A stretch of DNA of 64,000 nt from Sphingomonas baiyangensis (GTDB taxonomy: Bacteria > Pseudomonadota > Alphaproteobacteria > Sphingomonadales > Sphingomonadaceae): positions 1,850,227 through 1,914,226 of the forward strand of contig NZ_SWKR01000002.1 in assembly GCF_005144715.1 (NCBI RefSeq), read 5' to 3'. Each line of letters begins with the position of its first letter. The stretch's first letter is position 1. The position numbers and the translations under genes are program-made. Shown here one piece after another: positions 33,348 through 42,775 of the stretch. The notes under the pieces are model-generated. The model ran no database searches. It was not told the origin of the DNA and was given only the letters and a program-made list of their open reading frames with translations.

Positions 33348-35774
33348 ATGATGTCGCTCCGCGAATATCGCCAGCGCGGCGCCGCGCTCGCCGACTTCCT
33401 GCCCTGGGCGGCACTGGTCGCGCCCGGCATCGTCCTCAACAAAGACGGCTCGTTCCAGCGGACCGCCGCAATCCGGGGTCCCGACCTCGATTCGGCGACC
33501 CCCGCTGAACTCGTCGCGACCGCGGGGCGGCTCAACAGCGCACTGCGCCGCCTCGGCTCGGGCTGGGCGATCTTCGTTGAGGCGCAGCGCGTGCCGGCGC
33601 ACGATTATCCCGCGAGCACGTTCCCCGACCCGGCCTCGGCGCTGGTCGACCGCGAGCGCAGCGCGCAGTTCGCCGAGGAAGGCGTGCATTACGAAAGTGC
33701 CTATTTCCTCACGCTGCAATGGATGCCGCCGGCCGAAGACGCCGCGCGCGCCGAAGGCTGGCTCTACGAGGGGCGGTCCCGCTCGGGTGTCGACACGCGC
33801 GAGCTGCTCGCGGGCTTCGCCGACCGCAGCGCGCGCCTCCTCCAGCTGCTCGAAGGGTTCGTGCCCGAGGCACGCTGGCTCGATGATGCCGAGACGCTCA
33901 CCTATCTCCATTCGACCGTCTCGACCCGGCGCCAGCGGGTGCGCGTGCCCGAGACGCCGATGCACCTCGACGTGCTTCTGGCGGATCAGCCGCTGGTCGG
34001 CGGCCTCGAGCCGCGCCTTGGAAGCCAGCATTTGCGGACGCTGACGGTGATCGGCTTTCCGAGCGCGACCTTTCCCGGGCTGCTCGACGACCTCAACCGG
34101 CTCGCCTTTCCCTATCGCTGGGTCACCCGCGCGATCATGCTCGACAAGACCGACGCGACAAGGTTGCTCGCGCGCATCCGCCGCCAATGGTTCGCCAAGC
34201 GCAAGTCGATCGCCGCGATCCTCAAGGAGGTGATGACCAACGAGGCCTCGGTGCTCGTCGACAGCGACGCGGCCAACAAGGCCGCCGACGCCGATCTAGC
34301 CCTGCAGGAGCTCGGCAGCGATCTCGTCGGGCAGGCTTATGTGACCGCCACGGTCAGCGTCTGGGACGCCGACCCGGGGATCGCGGCCGAAAAGCTTCGG
34401 CTGGTCGAGAAGGTCATCCAGGGCCGCGACTTCACCGTCATCGCCGAGGGCATGAACGCGGTCGAGGCATGGCTCGGGAGCCTGCCGGGGCATGTCTACG
34501 CCAATGTCCGCCAGCCGCCCATCTCGACGCTTAACCTCGCGCACATGGTGCCGCTATCCGCCGTCTGGGCAGGGCCGGCGCGCGACGAGCATTTCGATGC
34601 GCCGCCGCTCTTCTTCGCGCGCACCGAAGGCTCGACGCCTTTCCGCTTCGCGCTCCATGTCGGCGATGTCGGTCATACGCTAATCGTCGGGCCGACCGGG
34701 ACCGGCAAGTCGGTGCTGCTCGCGCTGATGGCGATGCAGTTCCGCCGCTACGAGCATGCGCAGATCTTCGCCTTCGACTTTGGCGGCTCGATCCGCGCCG
34801 CTGCGCTCGCCATGGGCGGCGACTGGCAGGACCTTGGCGCTTCGCGGGAGGACGATGCAGCCGAGGGGGTGCGGCTGCAGCCGCTCGCCCGGATCCACGA
34901 CCTCGCCGAGCGAAGCTGGGCGGCCGAATGGCTGGCAGCGATCCTCGCCGCCGAAGGTGTCGTCGTCGATCCCCAGGCCAAGGAGCATCTCTGGGCGGCG
35001 CTCGGCTCGCTGGCGTCGGCACCGGTCGCCGAACGCACCCTGACCGGCCTGTCGGTGCTGCTCCAGTCGCAGCCGCTCAAGCAGGCGCTCGGGCCCTATT
35101 GCGTCGGCGGGCCGCACGGCCAGCTGCTCGACGCCGAGACCGAGCAGCTCGGGCAAGCCCGAGTCCAGGCGTTCGAGACCGAGGGCCTTGTCGGCAGCGC
35201 CGCCGCGCCCGCCGTGCTTTCCTATCTGTTCCACCGCATCGAGGCGCATCTCGACGGCGCGCCGACCCTGATCATCATCGACGAAGGCTGGCTGGTGCTC
35301 GATAGTCCGGCATTCGCCGCCCAGTTGCGCGAATGGCTCAAGACGCTGCGCAAGAAGAATGCGAGCGTGGTGTTCGCCACCCAGAGCCTTGCCGATATCG
35401 AGAGCTCCGCCATTGCCCCGGCAATCGTCGAGAGCTGCCCGACGCGGATCTTCCTCCCCAATGAGCGCGCCTTCGAGCCGCAGATCGCCGCGATCTACCG
35501 GCGCTTCGGGTTGAACGAGCGCCAGATCGAGATCCTCGCGCGGGCGACGCCTAAGCGCGACTATTATTGTCAGTCGCGCCGCGGCAACCGCCTGTTCGAT
35601 CTGGGACTAGGCGAAGTCGCGCTCGCCTTCACGGCGGCCTCGTCGCGCACCGACCAGCGCCGCATCGCAGAACTTGTCGAGGCCCATGGCCGCGCCGGCT
35701 TCGCGCCTGCGTGGCTGCGCGCCCGCGGCCTCGACTGGGCCGCGGATCTTCTCTTCCTCATCAACCAGGAGTGA
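33348..35774 (+). CDS. trbE: TrbE, VirB4-like ATPase
   Basis: An 808-residue ATPase, the largest of the channel. The first ATG (MMSLREYRQRGAALADFLPW) fits the family N-terminus. The CagE/TrbE/VirB domain occupies the first 400 residues. Walker A is GPTGTGKS (about 448), Walker B is LIIIDEGWLV (about 641), and KKNASVVFATQSLADIE and SCPTRIFLPN follow. It energises pilus production and DNA transfer. Intact, in the operon between trbD and trbJ. Confidence 0.95.
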   Translation: MMSLREYRQRGAALADFLPWAALVAPGIVLNKDGSFQRTAAIRGPDLDSATPAELVATAGRLNSALRRLGSGWAIFVEAQRVPAHDYPASTFPDPASALVDRERSAQFAEEGVHYESAYFLTLQWMPPAEDAARAEGWLYEGRSRSGVDTRELLAGFADRSARLLQLLEGFVPEARWLDDAETLTYLHSTVSTRRQRVRVPETPMHLDVLLADQPLVGGLEPRLGSQHLRTLTVIGFPSATFPGLLDDLNRLAFPYRWVTRAIMLDKTDATRLLARIRRQWFAKRKSIAAILKEVMTNEASVLVDSDAANKAADADLALQELGSDLVGQAYVTATVSVWDADPGIAAEKLRLVEKVIQGRDFTVIAEGMNAVEAWLGSLPGHVYANVRQPPISTLNLAHMVPLSAVWAGPARDEHFDAPPLFFARTEGSTPFRFALHVGDVGHTLIVGPTGTGKSVLLALMAMQFRRYEHAQIFAFDFGGSIRAAALAMGGDWQDLGASREDDAAEGVRLQPLARIHDLAERSWAAEWLAAILAAEGVVVDPQAKEHLWAALGSLASAPVAERTLTGLSVLLQSQPLKQALGPYCVGGPHGQLLDAETEQLGQARVQAFETEGLVGSAAAPAVLSYLFHRIEAHLDGAPTLIIIDEGWLVLDSPAFAAQLREWLKTLRKKNASVVFATQSLADIESSAIAPAIVESCPTRIFLPNERAFEPQIAAIYRRFGLNERQIEILARATPKRDYYCQSRRGNRLFDLGLGEVALAFTAASSRTDQRRIAELVEAHGRAGFAPAWLRARGLDWAADLLFLINQE

Positions 35775-35779
35775 CTGTC

Positions 35780-36529
35780 ATGCGTTTATCTCTCCTCCGC
35801 CGCCTTACGCTTTCCGGCGCTTCGGCCCTGCTGATTGCCTTTGCCGCCGCCCCGGCGCACGCCCAGCTCGGCGGCATCGTCTACGATCCCAGCAACTATT
35901 CGCAGAATGTGCTGACGGCGGCGCGGACGCTCCAGCAGATCAACAATCAGATCCGCTCGCTGCAGAATGAGGCGGAAGGGCTGATCAACGACGCGAAGAA
36001 TCTCGCGGCGCTGCCCTTCTCGTCGCTCGCCGAACTCCAGTCCCAGGTCCGGCAGACCCAGCAGTTGCTGAGCAACGCCCAGCGCATCGCCTATTCGGTC
36101 CAGTCGATCGACCAGGCGTTCGCTGGCCGCTACCGGGCGGACAATCTGTCGGCGAGTGACAAGGCGCTGATCGCCAATGCCCGCGCCCGCTGGGAAGACA
36201 CCGTCGCCGCCTTCGAGGACGCGCTCAAGGTCCAGGCTGGCGTCGTTGGCAATATCGAAGGCTCGCGCAGCGTCATGGACCGGCTGGTCGGCTCGAGCCA
36301 GTCGGCCTCGGGCGCGCTGCAGGCCGCGCAGGCCGGCAATCAGCTGCTCGCGCTCCAGGCGCGCCAGCTGGCCGACCTGACCGCGCTCGTCGCCGCGCAG
36401 GGCCGGGCCCAGTCCTTAGAGGCGGCGCAGCGCGCGGCCGCGCAGGACCAGGCGCGCGAGCAATTGCGCCGATTTCTCGCGCCCGGGGCTGGCTACCGGT
36501 CGGCCCCGGCCAAGATGTTCCACGACTGA
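35780..36529 (+). CDS. trbJ: TrbJ, VirB5-like periplasmic protein
   Basis: A 249-residue secreted protein with a signal peptide cleaved near AHAQ (residue 28). The mature part starts with VYDPSNYSQNVLTAARTLQQINNQIRSLQ, the TrbJ signature, and is largely helical and glutamine/alanine-rich. VirB5/TrbJ proteins sit at the pilus tip or assembly complex. It starts 5 bases after trbE with AGGAG just before. Confidence 0.92.
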   Translation: MRLSLLRRLTLSGASALLIAFAAAPAHAQLGGIVYDPSNYSQNVLTAARTLQQINNQIRSLQNEAEGLINDAKNLAALPFSSLAELQSQVRQTQQLLSNAQRIAYSVQSIDQAFAGRYRADNLSASDKALIANARARWEDTVAAFEDALKVQAGVVGNIEGSRSVMDRLVGSSQSASGALQAAQAGNQLLALQARQLADLTALVAAQGRAQSLEAAQRAAAQDQAREQLRRFLAPGAGYRSAPAKMFHD

Positions 36530-36541
36530 GGCGCGCGGGCG

Positions 36542-36904
36542 ATGAACATCCGGCTCCCGGCGCGCATCGGCGCATTCGCCTGTCTCGGCCTGGCGGTCGC
36601 CATGGCCGCGCTGGCGCTACGCGGATCGCCGCAGCCGACCGAGACCGCACGGTCCCGGCCAGAGATTGTGGCGCCGGCCGATCCGCTCGAAGCCCGTCTG
36701 CGGCAATGCCAGCAGGCAGGCGAGGCCGCGGGTAACGACCGCGACTGCCTCGCCGCCTGGGCGGAGAACCGCCGGCGCTTCCTCGGGCTCGACCGCGCGC
36801 GGCCGGCCGAGCCCGCCTCATCGCCGCTCGCGAACCAGATCGTCCCATCTTCAATCCCGGCTCCCGACACGGGCCCGGCAGCTGCGCAGCTACAGGAGCA
36901 TTGA
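36542..36904 (+). CDS. trbK: TrbK-alt, putative entry-exclusion protein
   Basis: A 120-residue protein with one N-terminal membrane segment (about 8-26) and a conserved RLRQCQQAGEAAGNDRDCLAAWAENRRRFLG block whose two cysteines may pair. A variable proline-rich tail follows. This is the alternative TrbK seen in alphaproteobacterial trb operons, thought to block uptake of a second copy of the element. Its position between trbJ and trbL is diagnostic. Confidence 0.85.
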   Translation: MNIRLPARIGAFACLGLAVAMAALALRGSPQPTETARSRPEIVAPADPLEARLRQCQQAGEAAGNDRDCLAAWAENRRRFLGLDRARPAEPASSPLANQIVPSSIPAPDTGPAAAQLQEH

Positions 36905-36906
36905 GC

Positions 36907-38358
36907 ATGGGCGGCACCGGGGTCATCGACCGCTTCCTCGAGGTCTTCACCCGCTACATCGATTCCGGGTTCGGGCTGCTCCATGGCGAGGTCGCGTTCA
37001 TCGCGACGACCTTGATCGTCATCGACGTCACGCTCGCCGCTCTGTTCTGGACGCTCGGCGAGGGCGACGACATCATTGCCCGGCTGATCAAGAAGACGCT
37101 CTTCGTCGGCATCTTCGCCTATATCATCGGCAACTGGAACGCGCTGGCGCGGATCGTCTTCGAGAGCTTCGCCGGCCTCGGGCTGAAGGCCTCGGGCACC
37201 GGCTTCACGGCCGCCGAGCTGCTCCAGCCCGGGCGCGTCGCACAAGTTGGGCTCGATGCCGGCCGGCCCATACTCGAATCCATCTCGGGCCTGATGGGCT
37301 ACATCAGCTTCTTCGAAAACTTCATCCAGATCGTCGTCCTGCTGTTCGCCTGGGTCGTCGTGCTGCTCGCCTTCTTCGTGCTGGCCGTGCAGCTCTTCGT
37401 CACGCTGGTCGAATTCAAGCTGACGGTCCTGTGCGGCTTCGTGCTCATCCCCTTCGGGCTCTTCGGTAAGACCGCCTTCATGGCCGAGCGCGTGCTCGGC
37501 CATGTGGTGTCGTCGGGCATCAAGGTGCTGGTGCTCGCCGTCATCGTCGGCATCGGCTCGACCCTCTTCTCCGAGTTCACCGACGCGGTTGGCAATGCCC
37601 AGCCGACAATCGAGGATGCCATGGCGATCGTGCTCGGCGCACTGTGCCTGCTGGGTCTCGGAATCTTTGGGCCGGGCATCGCCAGCGGCATCGTATCGGG
37701 CGGCCCGCAGCTGGGAGCCGGCGCCGCGGCCGGCACCGCGCTCGCAGCGGGCAGCGTGGTCGCAGCGGGCGCCGCCGCCGGTGGCGCGGCGCTGAGCGCT
37801 GCCGGTGGCGCTCTCGCCGGCACCGCGCGCACCGTTGGCTCCGCCGCCAGTGCCTATCGCGTCGGTGCCGAGGGCAAATCGGGGCTCGGCGGTGTTGCCG
37901 CCGGACTCGGCAGCGTCGGGCGCGCCGCGGCAGAGCGTGCCCCATCCCCGCTCCGCGGCAGCTCGAACCAGGCCTCGCCCGGATCCGCAGGCTCGGGTGC
38001 CGGTCGTTCCTCGAGCGGAGCGGCACCTGACCAGACCGCCTCTGCTCCGATTGCGGTCGGCAGCACGGCAGCCGCTGAGCCGCACGCGGATTCAACTCCG
38101 GCCGGATCCGACATGGGCGACGCTCCCGTCGCGCATCCGAGCCCACAGCACGGCGAGACGTCATCCGCTCAGCCCGACACGTCGCCGGAGCCGGTCGCCG
38201 ATCCTGCCAGTGCTGCCGCTGGCGGTCCGCCTGCCTGGGCACGCGCGATGCGCCGCAACCAGGCCATCGTCCACGGCGCCAGCGTCGCAACCCATACGCT
38301 GCGCGGGGGCGACAGCCGCGGACCCGGCGCCTCCGTCAGCATCACCGACAAGGAGTGA
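36907..38358 (+). CDS. trbL: TrbL, VirB6-like channel protein
   Basis: A 483-residue polytopic inner-membrane protein. The first 265 residues hold about six hydrophobic helices (for example FIATTLIVIDVTLAALFW, IQIVVLLFAWVVVLLAFFVLA and TVLCGFVLIPFGLFG). The rest is a low-complexity Ala/Gly/Ser/Pro region with many direct short repeats, usual for TrbL. The ATG (MGGTGVID) is preferred over a TTG two codons earlier that overlaps the trbK stop. The C-terminus ends GASVSITDKE, as in close relatives. Confidence 0.92.
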   Translation: MGGTGVIDRFLEVFTRYIDSGFGLLHGEVAFIATTLIVIDVTLAALFWTLGEGDDIIARLIKKTLFVGIFAYIIGNWNALARIVFESFAGLGLKASGTGFTAAELLQPGRVAQVGLDAGRPILESISGLMGYISFFENFIQIVVLLFAWVVVLLAFFVLAVQLFVTLVEFKLTVLCGFVLIPFGLFGKTAFMAERVLGHVVSSGIKVLVLAVIVGIGSTLFSEFTDAVGNAQPTIEDAMAIVLGALCLLGLGIFGPGIASGIVSGGPQLGAGAAAGTALAAGSVVAAGAAAGGAALSAAGGALAGTARTVGSAASAYRVGAEGKSGLGGVAAGLGSVGRAAAERAPSPLRGSSNQASPGSAGSGAGRSSSGAAPDQTASAPIAVGSTAAAEPHADSTPAGSDMGDAPVAHPSPQHGETSSAQPDTSPEPVADPASAAAGGPPAWARAMRRNQAIVHGASVATHTLRGGDSRGPGASVSITDKE

Positions 38359-38363
38359 CACGC

Positions 38364-39047
38364 ATGTTTCGACGATCGACCGTGCGCTACGGCGCGACCC
38401 CCGAGCCGCAGACGCCCTATCAGCGCGCCGGTCAGGCATGGGACGAGCGCATCGGGTCGGCGCGGGTGCAGGCGCGCAACTGGCGCTTTGCCTGCTTCGG
38501 CGCGCTCGGGCTTTCGACCCTGCTGGCTTCCGGCATCATCTGGCAGGCTTCGCGCGGCACGATCACCCCCTGGGTCGTGCAGGTTGACAAGCTCGGCGAA
38601 GCCCAGGCGGTCGCGCCGGCGGATGCGGCATATCGCCCGAGCGACCCGCAGATCGCGTTCCACCTCGCGCGCTTCATCGAGAATGTCCGCGGCATTCCTG
38701 CCGATCCTGTCGTGCTCCGCCAGAACTGGCTGCGCGGATATGACTTCACGACCGCACGCGGAGCGCTCGCGCTCAACGATTATGCGCGTAACAACGACCC
38801 GTTCGCGCAGGTCGGCAAGCTGCAGGTGGCGATCGACGTGTCGAGCGTGATCCGTGCCTCCGACGACAGCTTCCGCATCGCCTGGACCGAGCGGCGCTAC
38901 CAGGACGGCAGCCTCGCCGCCACCGAGCGCTGGTCCGCGATCGTCACCGTCGCGATCCAGAGCCCGCGCACCCCCGACGCCCTGCGCAAGAACCCGCTCG
39001 GCGTGTTCGTCACCGCTCTCAACTGGTCGAAGGAGCTTTCGCAATGA
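38364..39047 (+). CDS. trbF: TrbF, VirB8-like protein
   Basis: A 227-residue inner-membrane protein. One membrane segment lies at about residues 39-58, and WVVQVDKLGEAQAVAPAD begins the periplasmic VirB8 fold. NWLRGYDFTTARG, IRASDDSFRIAWTERRY and NPLGVFVTALNWSKEL are family blocks. The ATG has an AAGGAG ribosome site 8 bases before it, better than the GTG that overlaps the trbL stop. Overlaps trbG by 4 bases. Confidence 0.93.
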   Translation: MFRRSTVRYGATPEPQTPYQRAGQAWDERIGSARVQARNWRFACFGALGLSTLLASGIIWQASRGTITPWVVQVDKLGEAQAVAPADAAYRPSDPQIAFHLARFIENVRGIPADPVVLRQNWLRGYDFTTARGALALNDYARNNDPFAQVGKLQVAIDVSSVIRASDDSFRIAWTERRYQDGSLAATERWSAIVTVAIQSPRTPDALRKNPLGVFVTALNWSKELSQ

Positions 39048-40042
39048 CCCGCAAAAGTATGGCGGTCGTGCCGCCCCTCTTCATGCTCGGCCTGCTGCCG
39101 CTCGCCGGCTGTGCGGCCTCGCGCGCGCAGACGCCTCCGCAGGCAGCCGAGGCGTTGGTGCCTGCAATTCCGGAGTCCGAGCAGCCGCGCAAGGTCGAGA
39201 TCGTCCGCATCCCCGAACCGCTGCCGCTGCCCGGCCAGCTTAAGCCGATCAGGACCGCCGGCGTGTCAGAGACTGCCGATCCCAAGGCCCGGATCGGCAG
39301 CGCCAATGACGCCGCCCGCATGCAACCTGCGCGCGACGGCTTCCTCAATGCGATCCAGCAATATCCATGGGCCGAAGGCGCGCTTTACCAGCTCTACACC
39401 GCGCCGGGTCAGGTCACCGACATTGCGCTGCAGGAAGGCGAACAGCTTGTCGGCCCCGTTGCCGCCGGCGACACCGTGCGCTGGATCATGGGTGACACGC
39501 TGAGCGGCTCAGGTCCGGCGCAGCGCGTGCATATCCTGGTTAAGCCGACCCGGCCGGGTCTCTCCACCAACCTGGTCATCAACACCGACCGGCGCACCTA
39601 TCACCTCGAACTGCGCTCGACCCCGGACACCTATATGGCCTCGGTCTCCTGGACCTATCCGCAGGATGCGCTGATCGCGCTTGCCGCGCGGAACCGTGAG
39701 GCCGCGGCGCCGCCGCCGGTGCCTGGTGTCAACCTTGAGTCGCTCAACTTTAGCTACCGGATCGATGGCGACCGCACGGCGTGGCGCCCGGTTCGTGCCT
39801 TCGACGATGGCCGCCAGGTCTTCATCGAGCTCCCGACAAGCATCGGCCAAAGCGAGCTCCCGCCGCTGTTCGTCGCAGGCGCGAAGGGCGCCGGCGAGCT
39901 GGTCAACTACCGGATGCGCGGCCGTTACCTCATCGTCGATCGGTTGTTCGGAGCGGCCGAGCTGCGGCTGGGTGGCGGCAAGTCGCAGAAGCGTGTGCGC
40001 GTGCTGCGCGAAGGTGCCCTTCCGGGCGAGAGGGCGAAATGA
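39044..40042 (+). CDS. trbG: TrbG, VirB9-like outer-membrane complex protein
   Basis: A 332-residue protein with a lipoprotein-like signal ending in LAGC (Cys23). The VirB9/TrbG domain follows: QQYPWAEGALYQLYTAPGQVTDIALQEGEQL, GDTVRWI, LVINTDRRTYHLELRST and SFSYRI-like NFSYRIDGD. The C-terminal NYRMRGRYLIVDRLFGAAELRLG is highly conserved. It forms the outer part of the core channel with TrbI. Overlaps both neighbours by 4 bases. Confidence 0.93.
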   Translation: MTRKSMAVVPPLFMLGLLPLAGCAASRAQTPPQAAEALVPAIPESEQPRKVEIVRIPEPLPLPGQLKPIRTAGVSETADPKARIGSANDAARMQPARDGFLNAIQQYPWAEGALYQLYTAPGQVTDIALQEGEQLVGPVAAGDTVRWIMGDTLSGSGPAQRVHILVKPTRPGLSTNLVINTDRRTYHLELRSTPDTYMASVSWTYPQDALIALAARNREAAAPPPVPGVNLESLNFSYRIDGDRTAWRPVRAFDDGRQVFIELPTSIGQSELPPLFVAGAKGAGELVNYRMRGRYLIVDRLFGAAELRLGGGKSQKRVRVLREGALPGERAK

Positions 40043-41250
40043 GCGAGCTTCCCCAGGCGCAGCCGATCGGTGCTGCCGCGCTGCGGCTGCGCGGAGACCC
40101 GCCCCGCGTGATGCGGCTCTCGCGCAAGACGCTGGCGGTCGCGGGTTTGGTGGTCACCGCCGGCATTGGCGGGGCGCTGATCTACGCGCTGCAACCAACC
40201 GCGCCCAAGGCACCGAACGAGCTCTACGAGACCGACAACCGGGCGGCCAGCGATGCGCTTGCCGGCGCGCCCAAGGACTATTCGCAGGTGCCCAGGCTCG
40301 GGCCACCACTTCCGGGCGACCTCGGCAAACCGATCCTCTCGGCCCAGCAGCGCGGCGTCGATGTGCCGCCCCCACCGAACGGCCAGCAAACCCAGCCGGG
40401 CGGACCGCCCGATGAGGCGCAGGCCGCGCGCGATCGCATCCGCCAGGAGCGAGACGCGGCCCGGACCAGCAAAATGTTCATCGGAAGCGAGAGCGCGGCG
40501 CCACAGACTCCTCCCGGGTCGCCCGCGGCGCTGCCGGCGCAGGGAACGGGCAGCGCGGCCGCGCCGTCGCAAGTGGTCGAGCGCCAAGGGCCGGCGAGCG
40601 GTCAGCCCGCGAAGCGCGATTTCGTGACGGCACGCAACGAGCATCCGGCCGAGAGCAGCCATCGGCTCGTTCCTGCCGCTTCGCCTTACATCGTCCAGGC
40701 AGGCAGCGTGATCCCGGCCGCGCTCATCACCGGCATCCGCTCCGACCTGCCGGGGATTATTACCGCCCAGGTGACGCAGAATGTCTATGACAGCGTGGCC
40801 GGCCGGCATTTGCTGATCCCGCAGGGCAGCCGCCTGATCGGCGAATATGACTCGCAGATCTCATTCGGGCAGAACCGCGTCCTGCTCGCCTGGGATCGGC
40901 TCATCCTGCCCGACGGTCGATCGGTCCAGCTCGACCGGCTGCCCGGCACCGATGCCTCGGGCTATTCGGGTCTGCAGGACCGCGTCGACCAGCATTGGGG
41001 CGGACTGTTCCGCGCCGCCTTGATCTCGACATTGCTCAGCGTCGGAACCGAGGTTGGCAGCGATGACGAGGACTCGCTGGTGCGCGCGCTGCGCGAAGGC
41101 ACGTCTGACTCGATCGGCCGCACTGGCCAGGATCTCGTCCGTCGACAGATGAACGTGCAGCCGACATTGACGGTGCGGGCTGGCTTCCAGCTACGCGTGA
41201 TCGTCACCCGCGATCTTGTGCTGGCACCGGGCGAAGGAGGTGCGAAATGA
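40039..41250 (+). CDS. trbI: TrbI, VirB10-like channel scaffold
   Basis: A 403-residue protein. A short cytoplasmic start leads to one membrane helix (about 33-51), a long Pro/Gln-rich periplasmic linker (90-200), and then the VirB10 domain: YIVQAGSVIPAALITGIRSDLPG, TAQVTQNVYDS, LLIPQGSRLIGEYDSQI and LLAWDRLILPDGRSV. It spans both membranes and couples ATPase energy to the channel. Last essential mating-pair gene of the operon. Confidence 0.94.
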   Translation: MSELPQAQPIGAAALRLRGDPPRVMRLSRKTLAVAGLVVTAGIGGALIYALQPTAPKAPNELYETDNRAASDALAGAPKDYSQVPRLGPPLPGDLGKPILSAQQRGVDVPPPPNGQQTQPGGPPDEAQAARDRIRQERDAARTSKMFIGSESAAPQTPPGSPAALPAQGTGSAAAPSQVVERQGPASGQPAKRDFVTARNEHPAESSHRLVPAASPYIVQAGSVIPAALITGIRSDLPGIITAQVTQNVYDSVAGRHLLIPQGSRLIGEYDSQISFGQNRVLLAWDRLILPDGRSVQLDRLPGTDASGYSGLQDRVDQHWGGLFRAALISTLLSVGTEVGSDDEDSLVRALREGTSDSIGRTGQDLVRRQMNVQPTLTVRAGFQLRVIVTRDLVLAPGEGGAK

Positions 41251-41474
41251 CGCTGAAGCTCGGACCGATCGCCGACGACAAGCCGGTGAAGGTCACGCTC
41301 GACATACCCGCCGATGTCTATCGCGATCTCAGCGCCTATGCTGAAGCCCACGCCCAGGCCACTGGTCAAGCGTCCAGCGGCCCCGCCAAGCTGATCGTGC
41401 CGATGCTTGTCCAGTTCATGGCCACCGACCGCGGCTTCGCCAAAGCAAGAAGACAGCTGGGGGCCGGAGGATGA
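41247..41474 (+). CDS. DUF2274 domain protein
   Basis: A 75-residue protein: LKLGPIADDKPVKVTLDIPADVYRDLSAYAEAHAQ and LIVPMLVQFMATDRGFAKARR, the DUF2274 signature. The N-terminal strand-helix arrangement suggests a ribbon-helix-helix fold, so a regulatory role is possible. It closes nearly every trb operon of this type and overlaps trbI by 4 bases. It is convergent with the LysR gene. Confidence 0.88.
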   Translation: MTLKLGPIADDKPVKVTLDIPADVYRDLSAYAEAHAQATGQASSGPAKLIVPMLVQFMATDRGFAKARRQLGAGG

Positions 41475-41492
41475 ACTCGGCCCGCTGCCGTT

Positions 41493-42401
41493 CTAGTGCC
41501 GAACAGGGCGCTCGGGCGGTGCCCGGCCATATCGTCTCGCCGCCAGCGCCAGGAAGCGCGCGAGCGCGGGGTTCTCGTTCTCCTCGCGCCAATGGAGGGT
41601 CTGGCTGAGCCGCGTCGGACCGAACGCATCATGGACCTCGCGAAATGCCACGCCCCCGTCTGTCATCGACCCGGCGCCGGCCGTTACCGAGACCCGGTCC
41701 CGGGTGATGAGGCTGTGCAGATTGTCGCGGCTCACCGCCTGGGCGACGATTCGCGGCGCGTGGCAAGGCCCCGCGAGACGTGCCGCGATCATCGCTGCGA
41801 TCAGATCGCCGGGATCGGCCCGGGTCACGAGGAAGGTCATCTCCCGGAGATCGGTCCAGTATAGTCGGTCGCGCTCGAGCAGCCGGTGCTGGAGGCTCAG
41901 GCCCACCGCCAGCGGCTCGCTCCACAGGCACAGCGCTTGCCCTCCAGCCCCTTCGCCGGCCACCACCGCCAGATCGAGACGACCCCGGTCCAGGCCATCG
42001 AGGAGTTGATCGCGGCCCGCCTCAATTGCCTCAAGCTCGACATCCGGGGCCTCGCGCCGGAAGTCCTCGATCGTCGCTCGCAGATCGCCGGCCGCCAGGG
42101 TGCCGTGGAAGCCGATGCGCAGCCTGCCACGCTCGCCGCTGGCGAGCGCCATGACATCGGTCGAAAGCATGTCGAGTTCGCCAACGATCGAGCGGGCCCG
42201 GGCGAGGAACTGGATCCCGCTCGGCGTAGGCGCGACACCCTGGGTCGAGCGCGTAAACAGCGGGACCCCGATACGAAGCTCGAGATGGCGGACGCGCTTG
42301 CTCAGCGTCGACTGCTTCACGCGAAACTGCTCGGCCGCACGGCTGAAGCTGCCGCTATCGGCCGCCGCCAGCGCATAGCGCAGGAGGTGGACCTCGATCA
42401 T
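41493..42401 (-). CDS. LysR-family transcriptional regulator
   Basis: A 302-residue LysR protein: winged HTH at residues 1-60 (MIEVHLLRYALAAADSGSFSRAAEQFRVKQSTLSKRVRHLE) and a substrate-binding domain from about 90. The ATG is chosen because the HTH starts right there; a longer frame upstream has no motif. A LysR gene facing the end of the trb operon is common in this element family, so it may be backbone rather than part of the metal cargo. Target genes cannot be seen. Confidence 0.85.
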   Translation of the reverse strand: MIEVHLLRYALAAADSGSFSRAAEQFRVKQSTLSKRVRHLELRIGVPLFTRSTQGVAPTPSGIQFLARARSIVGELDMLSTDVMALASGERGRLRIGFHGTLAAGDLRATIEDFRREAPDVELEAIEAGRDQLLDGLDRGRLDLAVVAGEGAGGQALCLWSEPLAVGLSLQHRLLERDRLYWTDLREMTFLVTRADPGDLIAAMIAARLAGPCHAPRIVAQAVSRDNLHSLITRDRVSVTAGAGSMTDGGVAFREVHDAFGPTRLSQTLHWREENENPALARFLALAARRYGRAPPERPVRH

Positions 42402-42550
42402 GGCGCATCCCTGTTCCGTCTTGCCCCGGCATCGGGGGGTGCTGTCGGTCAAGCGTGACGGCGAGTCGAAGCGCTGACAATTCCAAGAAATGGTGGAGTC
42501 GCACGGTCTTCGGAGGCGTGAGGGTCCCGTGGCGACTCCAGTCGCTTCGC

Positions 42551-42775
42551 TCAGTCGCTCCCTGGGTACACGCGCCACGGCCGAAGGCGCGAGGTTAGCC
42601 TAAGCCCCAACACCTGGGCGCGCCCCCGCACCGCATCGACCGTCCGCCCCAAGGCCCGGGCGATATCGGGCGTCTGCTGTTTCGCCGCTATCCCAGCCCG
42701 CAGCGAAGCATCGTCCTCGGCAGACCACGCCCGGGACGGCCTGCGTTGCGTTGGCTTGCCCTGCTCATCCGGCAT
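42551..42775 (-). CDS. Small SANT/Myb-like DNA-binding protein
   Basis: A 74-residue basic protein with WSAEDDASLRAGIAAKQQTPDIARALGRTVDAVRGRAQVLGL, the W-x-x-E-[DE]-x-x-L ... I-A-x-x-L-x-R-[ST] pattern of SANT/GcrA-like trihelical domains. The ATG at MPDEQGK overlaps the end of the CDF transporter gene, which makes it the last gene of the czc operon. It might regulate the locus; no other evidence. Confidence 0.65.
   Translation of the reverse strand: MPDEQGKPTQRRPSRAWSAEDDASLRAGIAAKQQTPDIARALGRTVDAVRGRAQVLGLRLTSRLRPWRVYPGSD

Noticed and set aside
36493..38085. 530-codon minus-strand open frame over trbK and trbL
   Set aside because: Antisense to the low-complexity part of trbL; no ribosome site or family motif.
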